Positions 53,354 through 63,050 of a stretch of DNA of 64,000 nucleotides are shown in pieces. Positions within the stretch are counted from its first letter, which is position 1, and each line of letters begins with the position of its first letter. Under the pieces are notes generated by a model. That model saw only the letters and a list, made by a program, of their open reading frames with translations, was not told the origin of the DNA and did not search any database. Position numbers and translations under genes: made by a program. This stretch comes from Arthrobacter sp. PM3 (GTDB taxonomy: Bacteria; Actinomycetota; Actinomycetes; Actinomycetales; Micrococcaceae), in NCBI RefSeq assembly GCF_003352915.1, contig NZ_CP022314.1, forward strand, positions 924,360 to 988,359, read 5' to 3'.

Positions 53354-53550
53354 GGAACAGGCCGGCCTTTCGTTGCGGGGCAGTGGACGGACCGCTCGTA
53401 GGGAACCGCGGTCCGGGGCGGCGCCGGTTGTCCGGCGCGGGCACACTGGGGTCAACGACGGCGGCGCCCGGGATATTTCTGCCCCCCGGTTCTGCCCACA
53501 CGGATCAGCGCAAGCGGGTCAGCGCCACAGCGGTTGGGCGCGTCGGCGCG

Positions 53551-54351
53551 TCAGCCGCACGAGTAGTTGTAGTCGAGGCCGCGGGAGATGTACTGCGTCA
53601 TCGAGACCCGGCTGCGCGGGGTGAGCCCGGGAAGGGAGCAGTTCGCCTTGGCCGCGGATGCCGACCCCGCGCCGGCGAGCCAGCTCGGCAGTCCTGCCAG
53701 CGGGCTGGTGGACTTCACGGTCCCGGCAATCCTGGCCCACTGGTAACCGGTCGAGTAGAGGCCAACGCGGGCGCCGATACGCTTGAAGTACGCGGTCATG
53801 CCCTCCAGGACGGCGACGTTGGCCGCCTTGTCTGCCTGCCAGGTGTTTTCCAGTTCCACGTCCAGCCACCAGAGGTAGGACTGCGGATTGCTGATGCCGC
53901 GACGCCGGGCGTCGTCGGACGCTTTCGCCCAGCCGTACATGTAGGAGCAGGCCTTGAAGGTGCCCGCGGCGCAGCTGCCGTAGGGGTTGGAGACCTTCAC
54001 TCCGCTGTAGGTGTTCGACTTGGGCCACCAGGACCCCTGCCGGCCGGGGTTGGCCGTGTTGACGTACAGCGCCACCCGCGGCTGCGCCGTCGCTGCCGGG
54101 GACTTTGCCGTCTTCGCCCACGCCAACTGGCTCGCCAGGCACGGGTTCGTGTTGTTGGCCAGGCCGTTGTTAACGCCGACGATGGCGAAGGCCGGCTGCT
54201 TCGGCAGGGTTTTGCCGCACTGCGGCCACGAGACGTCGATGCCCGGTCCCGGAGACTTTGCCGTCGCGGCGGAGGCCGGGACGCAGCCCAGGAGGACCAG
54301 GCCGAAGGTCACCAGGATGGACAGGATGATGCGCGGGAGCGAGTTGGGCAT
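53551..54351 (-). CDS. Secreted DUF1906/GH25-like domain protein
   Basis: 266 residues: signal peptide (LPRIILSILVTFGLVLLGCVPASAATA) and a single domain beginning GIDVSWPQCGK, with WWLDVELENTW and GARVGLYSTGYQWARI, the layout of DUF1906/GH25-like TIM-barrel proteins. Asp and Glu near strand ends (GIDVSWP, DVELEN) sit where lysozyme-like catalytic acids lie, so peptidoglycan hydrolysis is possible but unproven. Mature protein has six cysteines, fitting disulphides outside the cell. Confidence 0.82.
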   Translation of the reverse strand: MPNSLPRIILSILVTFGLVLLGCVPASAATAKSPGPGIDVSWPQCGKTLPKQPAFAIVGVNNGLANNTNPCLASQLAWAKTAKSPAATAQPRVALYVNTANPGRQGSWWPKSNTYSGVKVSNPYGSCAAGTFKACSYMYGWAKASDDARRRGISNPQSYLWWLDVELENTWQADKAANVAVLEGMTAYFKRIGARVGLYSTGYQWARIAGTVKSTSPLAGLPSWLAGAGSASAAKANCSLPGLTPRSRVSMTQYISRGLDYNYSCG

Positions 54352-54555
54352 GCCACAGTCTAAGGCAGAAATTCAAATCGGTAGTGTAATCCGGCATTCC
54401 TCCCCGCGCGGGCCCGTCCGGCGCCCTTTTTCGGGCCCCGGCGCCCGCCGGACTAAACCCATGGAATAGTCAGCATGCTGAGGATGTTCTCCTTCCTATG
54501 AGCAGTGACAACCCGCCGAACCCGCCGGCCCCGCCGGCAGAACAGGAACTACACC

Positions 54556-55257
54556 ATGGCTAACATCCTGATGGTCGTCTCCGCCGCAGACTCCCTCACC
54601 ATGCGCGACGGCAGCGAACACCCCACCGGCTACTGGGCCGAGGAACTCGTCGTCTCGCACCAGACCCTCCGCCACGCCGGGCACACCGTGCACATCGCCA
54701 CCCCCGGCGGCCGCAAGCCCACCGTGGACGAGGTCAGCCTCGCCGCGGAGTCCGCCGGCGGCCAGGACCGCGCGGACAGCTTCCGCTCGTACCTGGAATC
54801 GATCGATGCCGAGCTCTCCACCCCGCGGGCGCTGGCCGACGTCGACGCCGCCGGGTACGACGCCGTCGTCATGCCGGGGGGTCACGGCCCCATGGCCGAC
54901 CTCTACCGGGACGCGGACCTCGGCCGGATCCTCGCCGGCGCCAATACGGCGGCCAAGATCATTGCGCCCTTCTGCCACGGCCCGGCCGGGCTCCTGAGCG
55001 CCACCAACGAGGACGGCACATTCACGTTCGCGGGCCGCCGCCTCACCGTCTTCACCAACGAAGAGGAGCTGGGCGGCGGCACCGGACCCAACACGCCGTG
55101 GTTCGTCGAGGACGTCCTCAAGGAGAGAGGGGCAATCGTGGAAAACGGTGCGGCCTGGACGTCCCACGTGGTCCGGGACGGGAACCTCATCACCGGACAG
55201 AACCCGCAGTCCAGCGAGGACGTGGCCAAGGAAGTCCTCAAGGCCCTGGCCGAATAG
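54556..55257 (+). CDS. DJ-1/PfpI family protein (type 1 glutamine-amidotransferase-like)
   Basis: 233 residues. The nucleophile-elbow cysteine is Cys140 in IIAPFCHGPAGLL, with the conserved Glu in YWAEELVVSH. The cap-containing length fits Hsp31/chaperone-glyoxalase type members, which protect against methylglyoxal or oxidative damage. Start ATG 54556 (AGGA 8 bp upstream) follows the start of homology. Confidence 0.9.
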   Translation: MANILMVVSAADSLTMRDGSEHPTGYWAEELVVSHQTLRHAGHTVHIATPGGRKPTVDEVSLAAESAGGQDRADSFRSYLESIDAELSTPRALADVDAAGYDAVVMPGGHGPMADLYRDADLGRILAGANTAAKIIAPFCHGPAGLLSATNEDGTFTFAGRRLTVFTNEEELGGGTGPNTPWFVEDVLKERGAIVENGAAWTSHVVRDGNLITGQNPQSSEDVAKEVLKALAE

Positions 55258-55306
55258 GCCCGCCTTAGCCGGGTCCGGCGACCCCGGACCCGGCTAAGCT
55301 AACCGC

Positions 55307-57046
55307 ATGGCCATCAAATCCACTGCAGATAAAGTCGCCACGATCCAAAAGGGCTACCTCTTGGAGGGCCCGACCATCGAGCTGGGGGCCGCGATTGTGG
55401 ACGGCGAACTCCACAAGGATGCCCCCGTCCGGCTGCCGCTCGCCATGATGAACCGGCACGGGCTCGTGGCCGGGGCGACAGGCACCGGCAAGACTGTCAC
55501 GCTGCACATGATGGCCGAGCAGCTCTCCACCGCAGGGGTCCCGGTATTCCTGGCCGACATCAAGGGGGATCTGTCCGGGCTGGCCACCGCGGCCACGGGC
55601 AGCGACAAACTCCTGGCGCGCACCGAGAGCATCGGCCAGCCGTGGTCCGGCAAGGCCTTCCCGGTGGAATTCCTGGCCCTTGGCGGCGACGGCCAGGGCA
55701 TACCGGTCCGCGCCACCATCACGTCCTTTGGGCCGATCCTGCTTTCCCGGGTCATGGACCTGAACGAGACCCAGGAATCCAGCCTGCAGCTGGTCTTCCA
55801 CTTTGCGGACAAAAACAATCTCGAGCTGATCGATCTCAAGGACCTCCGCGCCGTCATCGCGTTCCTCACCTCCGCCGAGGGCAAGGACGAGCTCGAGGAA
55901 CTCGGTGGCCTCTCCAAGTCAACGGCCGGGGTGATCCTTCGTGAACTGGTCACCCTTGAGGCCCAGGGCATGGAAAAATTCTTCGGCGAACCGGAGTTCG
56001 ACACCGCGGAACTGCTGCGGACCGCGCCCGACGGCCGCGGTGTGGTGAGCTGCCTGGAACTTCCCACACTGCAGACCAAGCCCATGCTGTTCTCGACGTT
56101 CCTGATGTGGCTCCTGGCCGACCTCTTCGAGGACCTGCCCGAGGCCGGGGACCTCGACAAACCCAAGCTCGTGTTCTTCCTGGATGAGGCGCACCTGCTG
56201 TTCAACGGTGCCTCGAAGGCGTTCCTTGACGCCATCACCACCACCGTCCGGCTGATCAGGTCCAAAGGCGTCGGCATTTTCTTCGTGACGCAGACCCCCA
56301 AGGATGTTCCTGCCGATGTCCTCGGCCAGCTGGCAAACCGGGTCCAGCACGCCCTGCGCGCCTACACCCCGGAGGACGCCAAGGCCCTCAAAGCCACGGT
56401 CTCCACCTTCCCGACCAGCGACTACGACCTCGCGGAGACCCTCACTACCGCCGGCATCGGCGAGGCCGTCATCACCGTCCTGAACGAGAAGGGCGCGCCC
56501 ACCCCGGTGGCGCTGACCCGGCTCCGGGCCCCGGAATCCGTGATGGGCCCCAGCACCGATGCCCTGATCTCCGGCACCGTGGCCGGCTCCGCCCTCCTGC
56601 CCAAGTATGGAACCGCCGTCGACAACGTCTCCGCCTACGAGAAAATCGCCGCGCAGAGTGCCGCCTCCACCACCGGACCGGCCGCCGGCCCGGAGCACGG
56701 GGGCAGCGCACGCGGCGGAGTCCAGGGCAGCCAGGGCGGCGCGCTGGATCCCGGCGCCATCGACGCCGAGGCCCGTTGGATCGAGGAGGAGATCCTGGGC
56801 CGGCCCAGCAGCCGTCCGGCGGCCACGCCCCCGTCCGGCGACACCGACGCACACAGCCTCCCCGCCGAACCGCGGGCTTCGCGCCGGGCCCAAGCGCCCC
56901 GCGGTGCCGGCGCAGACACGGCCGACGCGCTGGGCGGAGCGCTCGGCGGCGCCCTCACCAGCATGGCCCGTTCAATCGGGACCCAGCTGGGCAGGGAACT
57001 GCTCCGCGGAGTCTTCGGCACATCCTCGAAACGCCGCCGCCGCTAG
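55307..57046 (+). CDS. HerA-like DUF853 ATPase
   Basis: 579 residues, FtsK/HerA-type P-loop ATPase. Walker A GATGTGKT (56-63), Walker B LVFFLDEAHLLF, and the sensor stretch IFFVTQTPKDVPADVLGQLANRVQHALRAYTPEDAKAL are typical of DUF853. The C-terminal ~110 residues are low-complexity Gly/Ala/Pro with a terminal GTQLGRELLRGVFGTS helix and an RRRR end. Role in the cell is unknown; DNA- or protein-translocating activity is inferred from the family. Confidence 0.9.
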   Translation: MAIKSTADKVATIQKGYLLEGPTIELGAAIVDGELHKDAPVRLPLAMMNRHGLVAGATGTGKTVTLHMMAEQLSTAGVPVFLADIKGDLSGLATAATGSDKLLARTESIGQPWSGKAFPVEFLALGGDGQGIPVRATITSFGPILLSRVMDLNETQESSLQLVFHFADKNNLELIDLKDLRAVIAFLTSAEGKDELEELGGLSKSTAGVILRELVTLEAQGMEKFFGEPEFDTAELLRTAPDGRGVVSCLELPTLQTKPMLFSTFLMWLLADLFEDLPEAGDLDKPKLVFFLDEAHLLFNGASKAFLDAITTTVRLIRSKGVGIFFVTQTPKDVPADVLGQLANRVQHALRAYTPEDAKALKATVSTFPTSDYDLAETLTTAGIGEAVITVLNEKGAPTPVALTRLRAPESVMGPSTDALISGTVAGSALLPKYGTAVDNVSAYEKIAAQSAASTTGPAAGPEHGGSARGGVQGSQGGALDPGAIDAEARWIEEEILGRPSSRPAATPPSGDTDAHSLPAEPRASRRAQAPRGAGADTADALGGALGGALTSMARSIGTQLGRELLRGVFGTSSKRRRR

Positions 57047-57120
57047 GACCCGGCTGCGTGCCGCATGTCACAGAAACCGGCCGAGACACGGGGATTCGCG
57101 GACGTGCAGGTAACGTAAGA

Positions 57121-58122
57121 ATGGTGCAAATGAGTCAGGCGTTGGTCAAAATCGCAGCAATGTGGCTGCTGGGGCTGATGCTGGCTCTCGCCGGGGCCGT
57201 CGTGGCGATCAATCTGGTCAACAACTCCATTGCCGGCCCGCAGCAGCCCGTCCGCGAATATCTCAGCGCCCTGCAGAAGGGCGACGGCGAAAAAGCACTG
57301 GGCCTGCTGCGCGCCTCCGTGCCGCAAAGCAACTCGGCCATGCTCGATGGATCCGCGCTCCAGACCGCAGCCGCGGGCATCTCCGACGTCAAGATCGGGA
57401 ACGCCGAAGAGCGCGGCGCCAACCGGGTCATGGTTCCCATGGACTACACGATCGACGGGAGCCGGCAGCGGACCGAGTTCCTGCTGGAGCGTTCCGGCAC
57501 CGAGTGGCTGTTCTTCCACAAGTGGTCCTTCGTCCCGGCGGCGCTGCCCGTCATGGACGTCACCGTGGTCAACTCCAGCGAAGCCACCATCAACGGCGTT
57601 CCCGTGAACATGCCCAACGGCCGCAACTCGTTTGCTGTGTTCTATCCCGGCCAGTACGAGGCCGCCCTGAACGGCCAGTACTTCTCCGCCGCGCCCACCC
57701 GGACCGCCGTAACGGGCGGGGACGCGCACCCGGCCCCGCTGAACCTGCTGACCGAGGCCACCAAGACGCTGAAGGACGCCGTGGCCGGCAAGGTCCGGGA
57801 GTTCCTGGATTCCTGCGCCGACGAGGCCGACAAACAGCAGAAACTCCAGCCGGACTGCCCGTTTTACCACGCCACCAACAACCGGGTGATTGACGGGACC
57901 ATCGACTGGAGCATCACGGACTACCCGGCCGTCAGCATCGAGCCGTTCGGCGGCCGCTGGGTGGTGGCGCCCCTGGACGGCAAGGCACGGATCAAGGCCC
58001 GGCAGGTGGACCTGTTCACCGGCGCCGTGACCGACATCAACACCGTCCACGACTTCAGTTTCACGACCCGCCTGGACATCGACGGCGACACCGTCAAACT
58101 CACGCCGCAGCTCAACTACTAA
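57121..58122 (+). CDS. Hypothetical protein with one N-terminal membrane segment
   Basis: 333 residues, not recognised. One transmembrane helix (VKIAAMWLLGLMLALAGAVVAINLV), then an extracytoplasmic part with two DUF4878/NTF2-like or Ig-like looking sections: EYLSALQKGDGEKALGLLRAS recalls lumazine/NTF2-like 'accumulating' repeats, and WLFFHKWSFVPAALPVMDVTVVNSSEATINGVPVNM a beta-sandwich. Two cysteines (in FLDSCADE and QPDCPFYH) could form a disulphide. Likely a lone membrane-anchored sensor or adaptor next to the HerA-like gene; no function can be given. Confidence 0.8.
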   Translation: MVQMSQALVKIAAMWLLGLMLALAGAVVAINLVNNSIAGPQQPVREYLSALQKGDGEKALGLLRASVPQSNSAMLDGSALQTAAAGISDVKIGNAEERGANRVMVPMDYTIDGSRQRTEFLLERSGTEWLFFHKWSFVPAALPVMDVTVVNSSEATINGVPVNMPNGRNSFAVFYPGQYEAALNGQYFSAAPTRTAVTGGDAHPAPLNLLTEATKTLKDAVAGKVREFLDSCADEADKQQKLQPDCPFYHATNNRVIDGTIDWSITDYPAVSIEPFGGRWVVAPLDGKARIKARQVDLFTGAVTDINTVHDFSFTTRLDIDGDTVKLTPQLNY

Positions 58123-58157
58123 GCCGGGGCAGCCGGCCGCCGGCCGGGCACCTGCCG

Positions 58158-58656
58158 TCACGCAGGACAGGCTTTGGGCTGTGCCAGAACCCGGCTCACC
58201 CGGAATGCCGCGGGTACACCCCCTATGGCGCCGGAAAGCCTGCCTGCCGTGACACTGCCCGGTTGGCCGTCACGCCTGCCGGGGTATCCGACGCCGTCAA
58301 TGTACACCTGGGTGTCCACCCGGATCCCGGCCTGGCGGAAGCATGTCCTCGCGAGGGTTTCGAGCATGGAATCGGCGCCGCGGTCCACCCAGTCCAGGAC
58401 CTCCCGGGCTCTGCCGTTGCGCGGACCAGGCAACCCCTGCCGCAGGAAATCCAGCGTCATGTCGCCCCTGCCGACGGCGCAGCAGCGTGACATGGTCGGG
58501 CGCCGCCGTCGGGAGTGCGTACAGTCCGCGGCAGGGCTGCAGGGCGACTCCGGAGCGCACGGCGCGGCGGAGCGCGGCGTCGTCCACCCCCAGCCCGGCG
58601 AGGGACGGCCGCCGGGCGGCTCCCCCACAGATGCTCAACGCCTTCACGATGTCCAT
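58158..58656 (-). pseudogene. Decayed DUF559/AbiEi-like gene
   Basis: The start matches the N-terminus of the actinobacterial DUF559/AbiEi-like proteins (MDIVKALSICGGAARRPSLAGL..GVALQPCRGLYALPTA, a winged helix) and then jumps, in another frame from about 58480, to a later part of the same protein (CAVGRGDMTLDFLRQGLPGPRNGRAREVLD..RTCFRQAGIRVDTQVYIDGVGY). The middle third is deleted, the frame is shifted and the C-terminal nuclease-like part after VYIDGVGY is lost. Recognised from memory of intact relatives (~280 residues); not computed. Confidence 0.65.
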
Positions 58657-58812
58657 GGGCCATGGTTGTCATCGGAAAGCCGACGGCGGCAGCCGCCAAC
58701 TGCCATATGTGGACAGTGCGGCTGGACTGTGCCGCCGGATAGTGCCGCGGAGCGCTGCGCGTCACTCAGGGCAGTCTTTCGGGGCCGCCCCCGGCCATGT
58801 TGGGCCGGCGGC

Positions 58813-60771
58813 TCAGTCCATTCCGCGCAGGTCCAGGACCAGCTCGGTGTCGCCGTCGGGCTGCAGGAGCACCGGGATGCCCCAGTCCTGCTGGTACAGG
58901 TGGCAGGCCGCGTGGTCCGGGATCTCGCCGTCGGCGTCTTCGGGGCCGTCGCACGCCGCCGCGCGGGCGGTGATGTGCAGGACGCCTTCAGGGACGTCGG
59001 AGGACAGCTCCAATGTGCGGAGCAGGCCCACGGAGGTCCCGCCCCCGGACACCAGCAGTTCCGGCGGGGTGGATGAGATCTTCAGCTGGGTGGGATCGCC
59101 CCAGCGGTCGTCCAGCTTCTGCCCTGTGGGCGCCGTGAAGCGGACGGTCAGTTCCAGTGGGCCGGGCGCCACCGGGCTCTTGGGCCGGTGGGTCTGCGCC
59201 GCGCCCTCGTCCACCTGCTGCGCTTCCTTCGGGATCGGCACATACACGAGCTGGTGCTTGTTGGCCTCGACCACCACCAGCAGCGGCTCGGCGCCGGCGA
59301 CCTGCGTGTGGTCCACAATCACATCGGAGGGCTCGGACAGGCCGCGGGCCAGCGTGGAGACGGTGCCGGTCGCGGGGTCGTAGCGGCGGACCGCGCCATT
59401 GTAGGTGTCGGCGATCGCCACCGAACCGTCAGGAAGCACCGTCACGCCGAGGGGGTGCTGCAGCCGCGCCTCGGCGGCGGGGCCGTCGCGGAACCCGAAG
59501 TCGAACAGGCCCTTGCCCACGGCAGACTCGACCGTGATGCTGCCGGCGTCGTCAATGACCAGCTTGCGCAGGGCGGAGGTCTCGGAGTCGGCCACCCAGA
59601 TGTTGCCGTCGGCGTCCTCGGCGAGGCCGGAGGACTGAGCGAACCAGGATTCGGCGGCCGGTCCGTCCAGGAGTCCTTCGAGGCCGTTGCCCGCGATGAT
59701 CTTCACGGCGCCGGAGGCCGGCTCGAAACTGAAGATCTGGTGCACGCCGGCCATCGCCACCACCACGGCGTTGAGCTTGCCGGACCAGGTGACATCCCAC
59801 GGCGAGCTCAGTGACACCGCCAGCGGATCCGCTTCCAGCCGGGCACCGTAGGCGGCGCCTTCCTCGTTCACGCGGGCCGGCCCCATTTCCAGCAGGCGCT
59901 GCACGCCGTTGCCGGCGAGGGTCCGGACGGTTCCGTGGGCGAGGGACAGCCCGCGGAGCCGGTGGTTCACGGAGTCGGCGATGACGACGTCGTAGCCGGT
60001 CTCCGCGGCGATGGCCTCGGGCAGCAGCACCAGGCCCTGGGGTTCGTTGAAGCGCGCGGACGATGCGTCGCCGTCGGCGTGGCCCTTTTCACCCGAGCCG
60101 TAGGTGGCCAGCACCGTCGCAAAGTCAGTGGAGAGTTCCACGAGGCGGTGGTGGCCGGTGTCCGTGACGAGCCAGGAACCCGCCTCAGCGGTTGCGTCGC
60201 CGCGGCCGGCGGGGAGGAACAGGGCCTTGCCCGGGAAGCGCAGCGTGCCCGACGTCGGCTCCGGCGCCACATAGGGGCCGTCGCCGCGGTGCAGGGTGCC
60301 CTTGGCCTCGTGCTCGGCGATCAGCTCCGGGATGAGCACCGCGAGGCCGTCCGCGTGGCCTTCGCCGGAGAGGTGCGCCACGATGTAGCCCTCCGGGTCG
60401 ATGACCACCAGCGTGGGCCATGCCCGGGCCGTGTAGGCCTTCCAGGTGTCCAGCTCCGGATCGTCCAGGACGGGGTGGCGGATTTCGTAGCGTTCGACCG
60501 CGGCCGCCAGCGCAACGGGGTCGGCCTCGTGCTCGAACTTGGGCGAGTGCACGCCGACCGTGACCAGGACGTCGGAGTACTGCTGTTCGAGCGGACGGAG
60601 TTCGTCCAGCACGTGCAGGCAGTTGATGCAGCAGAACGTCCAGAAGTCCAGCAGGACAATCTTGCCGCGCAGGGATTCCAGGTCCAGGGATTTGCCGCCG
60701 GTGTTCAGCCAGTTACGGCCCACCAGCTCGGAGGCCCGGACCCGGAGGTGGGTGCGTACGGTTTCGGTCAT
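58813..60771 (-). CDS. Thioredoxin-like and NHL-repeat protein (NHLRC2-like)
   Basis: 652 residues. N-terminal thioredoxin-like domain (LRGKIVLLDFWTFCCINCLHVLDELRPLEQQY) with the CINC redox pair, then NHL beta-propeller repeats (RFNEPQGLVLLPEAIA..YDVVIADSVNHRLRG, LQHPLGVTVLPDGSVAIADTYNGAVRRYDP) and a C-terminal ~120-residue domain. No signal peptide, so it acts in the cytoplasm. It starts at the last base of the CopD/CtaG stop (TGATG), suggesting joint translation. Precise role is unknown in bacteria. Confidence 0.9.
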   Translation of the reverse strand: MTETVRTHLRVRASELVGRNWLNTGGKSLDLESLRGKIVLLDFWTFCCINCLHVLDELRPLEQQYSDVLVTVGVHSPKFEHEADPVALAAAVERYEIRHPVLDDPELDTWKAYTARAWPTLVVIDPEGYIVAHLSGEGHADGLAVLIPELIAEHEAKGTLHRGDGPYVAPEPTSGTLRFPGKALFLPAGRGDATAEAGSWLVTDTGHHRLVELSTDFATVLATYGSGEKGHADGDASSARFNEPQGLVLLPEAIAAETGYDVVIADSVNHRLRGLSLAHGTVRTLAGNGVQRLLEMGPARVNEEGAAYGARLEADPLAVSLSSPWDVTWSGKLNAVVVAMAGVHQIFSFEPASGAVKIIAGNGLEGLLDGPAAESWFAQSSGLAEDADGNIWVADSETSALRKLVIDDAGSITVESAVGKGLFDFGFRDGPAAEARLQHPLGVTVLPDGSVAIADTYNGAVRRYDPATGTVSTLARGLSEPSDVIVDHTQVAGAEPLLVVVEANKHQLVYVPIPKEAQQVDEGAAQTHRPKSPVAPGPLELTVRFTAPTGQKLDDRWGDPTQLKISSTPPELLVSGGGTSVGLLRTLELSSDVPEGVLHITARAAACDGPEDADGEIPDHAACHLYQQDWGIPVLLQPDGDTELVLDLRGMD

Positions 60772-62933
60772 CAGCGTCCTTCCAGCTTGGAATTGCGTTC
60801 GGCAAGCTTGGCATCGCGCTCGGCCAGCCTGGCAAACATATCGTTGTAAGCAGTGAGATCGGCGTCGTTATTCCTGTCCGCCGCGCGGTCGGTGCGTTTG
60901 GACTCGCGCGCGTCGGACCGGGACCACATGATGGCGACGCCGATCGCCACCAGCAGGGTGGGCACCTCGCCGATGCCCCAGGCCACGGCTCCTCCCATTT
61001 GCTGGTCCAGCAGGGCCGGGTTGCCCCAGGTCCGGCCAAGGTTGCCGAAGTAGTCGGCGGCGAGCAGACCAGTGCCGCCCATGATGGCGACGCCGAAGAA
61101 CGCGTGGAAGCCCATGGTGGCCAGCAGGAGCAGCAGCCGCATGGGGTAAGGGGCGCGGCGCGGCAGCGGGTCGGTGCCGATCATGGTGAGCACAAAGATG
61201 TAGCCGGTGAGGGCGAAGTGCAGGTTCATGAGTTCGTGGCCCACGTGGTCCCGCATCGCGTAGCCGAACGCGTCCGAATAGTAGAAGAGCACGATTGAGC
61301 CGGCGAAGTTGGCCGCCGCGAACAGCGGGTGGGTCACCAGTTGAGAGAACTTGGAATGGATGATGATCAGCAGCCATTCACGCGGACCGCGGGAGCTGTC
61401 GCGCCGCGGCGTCAGCGCCCGGAGCGCAAGCGTCATGGGTGCGCCGAGGACCAGGAAGATGGGGGCCACCATGGTCAGGGCCATGTGATCCATCATGTGC
61501 GCCGAGAACAGGATGCGGCCGTAGACCGACGGCGGGCCCGAGGTCACGTATGTGAGGACCAGCAGGCCGATCACCCAGTTGACCGTCCGGAACCACGGCC
61601 AGGCGTCGCCGCGGCGCAGTACCTTCCGGACCCCCAGGAGATAGGAGACAAGGCCAAAGACAACGACGGCGATCCAGAGCCAGTCGAGCCGCCACTCCGT
61701 GAGCCAGCGCCCGGGGGTCAGCTCTGGCGGCAGTTCGTAGCCGGAGAGAATGAACGCCGGTGACGCTTCGGGGGCGAAAGTGGCCGGTTGCGGCGGGGCA
61801 GACCGCCCCAGCGCCACGGCGATCCCCGATGTCGCGCCCATGATGATCAGTTCGACGATCACCAGCTGCCAGAGCACGCGCCGGGCGGACAGGCCCATGC
61901 TGCGGCTGCCCAGCTGCGGGATGACCCAGCGGCGGTGCATGAGCCCGATCCCGCCGAGCACGAGGACGGCGGCCGTCTTGGCGAGGATCAGCTGCCCGTA
62001 GGACGAGCCAAAGAGCTCACCCCACGTGGTGAGGCGGATGCTGGCATTGATCACGCCGGAGGCGAAGACCAGGGCGAAGGCAAAGCCGGCCAGTGACGAG
62101 AAGCGGCGGACCGTCGGCTCGGTGATGTCCGCGGTGCCGGCGGCGCCTGCCTTCCGGCCCGCGGGACTGCCCATGACGCCGGAGAGGAGCGCCAGCATGA
62201 TGATGCCGCCCACCCAGGCCGATACGCCCACCAGATGCAGGCCGAGCGAATTGATCGCGCCCTCGTGGTCGCTGGAGCTCGATGAGTGTCCAATGAGGGC
62301 GGCCGGCACCAACCCGATCAGCGACAGGACCAGCGTCACTGCCAGGCCGCCACGCGAGCGGACCCCGAAGAGCGCCGTAGTGACGACGGCCGCGATGATC
62401 ACGACCGTCAGCCAGGCGCGTCCCGTTTCGATGTCCGTCATGAAGTACACGAGGGAGCGGGTAAATTGCGCATCGCCGGAAATGCCCTGGCCCGCTATGT
62501 CCGCGTAGCCCAGGACCAGGACCGAAATCGCGGAAAGAGTCCAGACGGCGCCTGCGGCCGCGGCGACGGAGAGCGCCCGGGTGAACGCCGGATGTTCCGG
62601 GGCGTCCCGTTCCTTGGACCGGGAGCCGTTCCTGGCCCGGGGGAGGATGCCGACGGCGAAGATCAGTCCGCCGATCACGGTGGCCACGGCGATGTTGTGG
62701 ACCGCCTTGCTCACCGGAAGCCCCCACCGCACCAGCGCGCCGGGGTCCGCGACTTCACGTGCGGCTGCGGCGCCGGAGAAGGCCAGCGCTGCGGCGAGGC
62801 CCACGAACAATGCTGCGAGGCCGGCAAACAGCCACCCGCGGCCTATCCCGCCGGATGCCCGGCCGGACCCTCGGGGGTCTCCGGGGGGCACTGGCGTTGC
62901 GGTTGTGGGCGTGGGATTTGCTGCTGGAGGCAC
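60771..62933 (-). CDS. Fused CopD copper-resistance and CtaG cytochrome oxidase assembly protein
   Basis: 720 residues with about 15 hydrophobic segments. N-terminal half is CopD-like (WGLPVSKAVHNIAVATVIGGLIFAVGILPRARN, LVGVSAWVGGIIMLALLSG); C-terminal half is caa3_CtaG (ILFSAHMMDHMALTMVAPIFLVLGAPMTLALRALTP, LMNLHFALTGYIFVLTMIGTDPLPRRAPYPMRLLLLLATMGFHAFFGVAIM). Histidines and methionines in the latter probably bind copper for insertion into cytochrome oxidase. Start GTG 62933 has a GGAG very close upstream; an internal start is possible. Confidence 0.93.
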   Translation of the reverse strand: MPPAANPTPTTATPVPPGDPRGSGRASGGIGRGWLFAGLAALFVGLAAALAFSGAAAAREVADPGALVRWGLPVSKAVHNIAVATVIGGLIFAVGILPRARNGSRSKERDAPEHPAFTRALSVAAAAGAVWTLSAISVLVLGYADIAGQGISGDAQFTRSLVYFMTDIETGRAWLTVVIIAAVVTTALFGVRSRGGLAVTLVLSLIGLVPAALIGHSSSSSDHEGAINSLGLHLVGVSAWVGGIIMLALLSGVMGSPAGRKAGAAGTADITEPTVRRFSSLAGFAFALVFASGVINASIRLTTWGELFGSSYGQLILAKTAAVLVLGGIGLMHRRWVIPQLGSRSMGLSARRVLWQLVIVELIIMGATSGIAVALGRSAPPQPATFAPEASPAFILSGYELPPELTPGRWLTEWRLDWLWIAVVVFGLVSYLLGVRKVLRRGDAWPWFRTVNWVIGLLVLTYVTSGPPSVYGRILFSAHMMDHMALTMVAPIFLVLGAPMTLALRALTPRRDSSRGPREWLLIIIHSKFSQLVTHPLFAAANFAGSIVLFYYSDAFGYAMRDHVGHELMNLHFALTGYIFVLTMIGTDPLPRRAPYPMRLLLLLATMGFHAFFGVAIMGGTGLLAADYFGNLGRTWGNPALLDQQMGGAVAWGIGEVPTLLVAIGVAIMWSRSDARESKRTDRAADRNNDADLTAYNDMFARLAERDAKLAERNSKLEGR

Positions 62934-62996
62934 ATCTCCATTGTCCGCTACGGTGCCTCACGCGCCGAATCGGGCCTGCAGATCCCGCGGGACGCA

Positions 62997-63033
62997 AAAG
63001 GAGCGGCAACCCCCTCGGGGTTGCCGCTCCTTT
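62997..63033 (-). terminator. Rho-independent terminator of the HU gene
   Basis: AAAGGAGCGGCAACCCC (62997-63013) and its exact reverse complement (63017-63033) form a 17-bp stem with a 3-nt loop, 17 bp after the HU stop; on the minus strand it ends in TTTT. Confidence 0.9.
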
Positions 63034-63050
63034 CAAGCGTCGGAAGAAGA

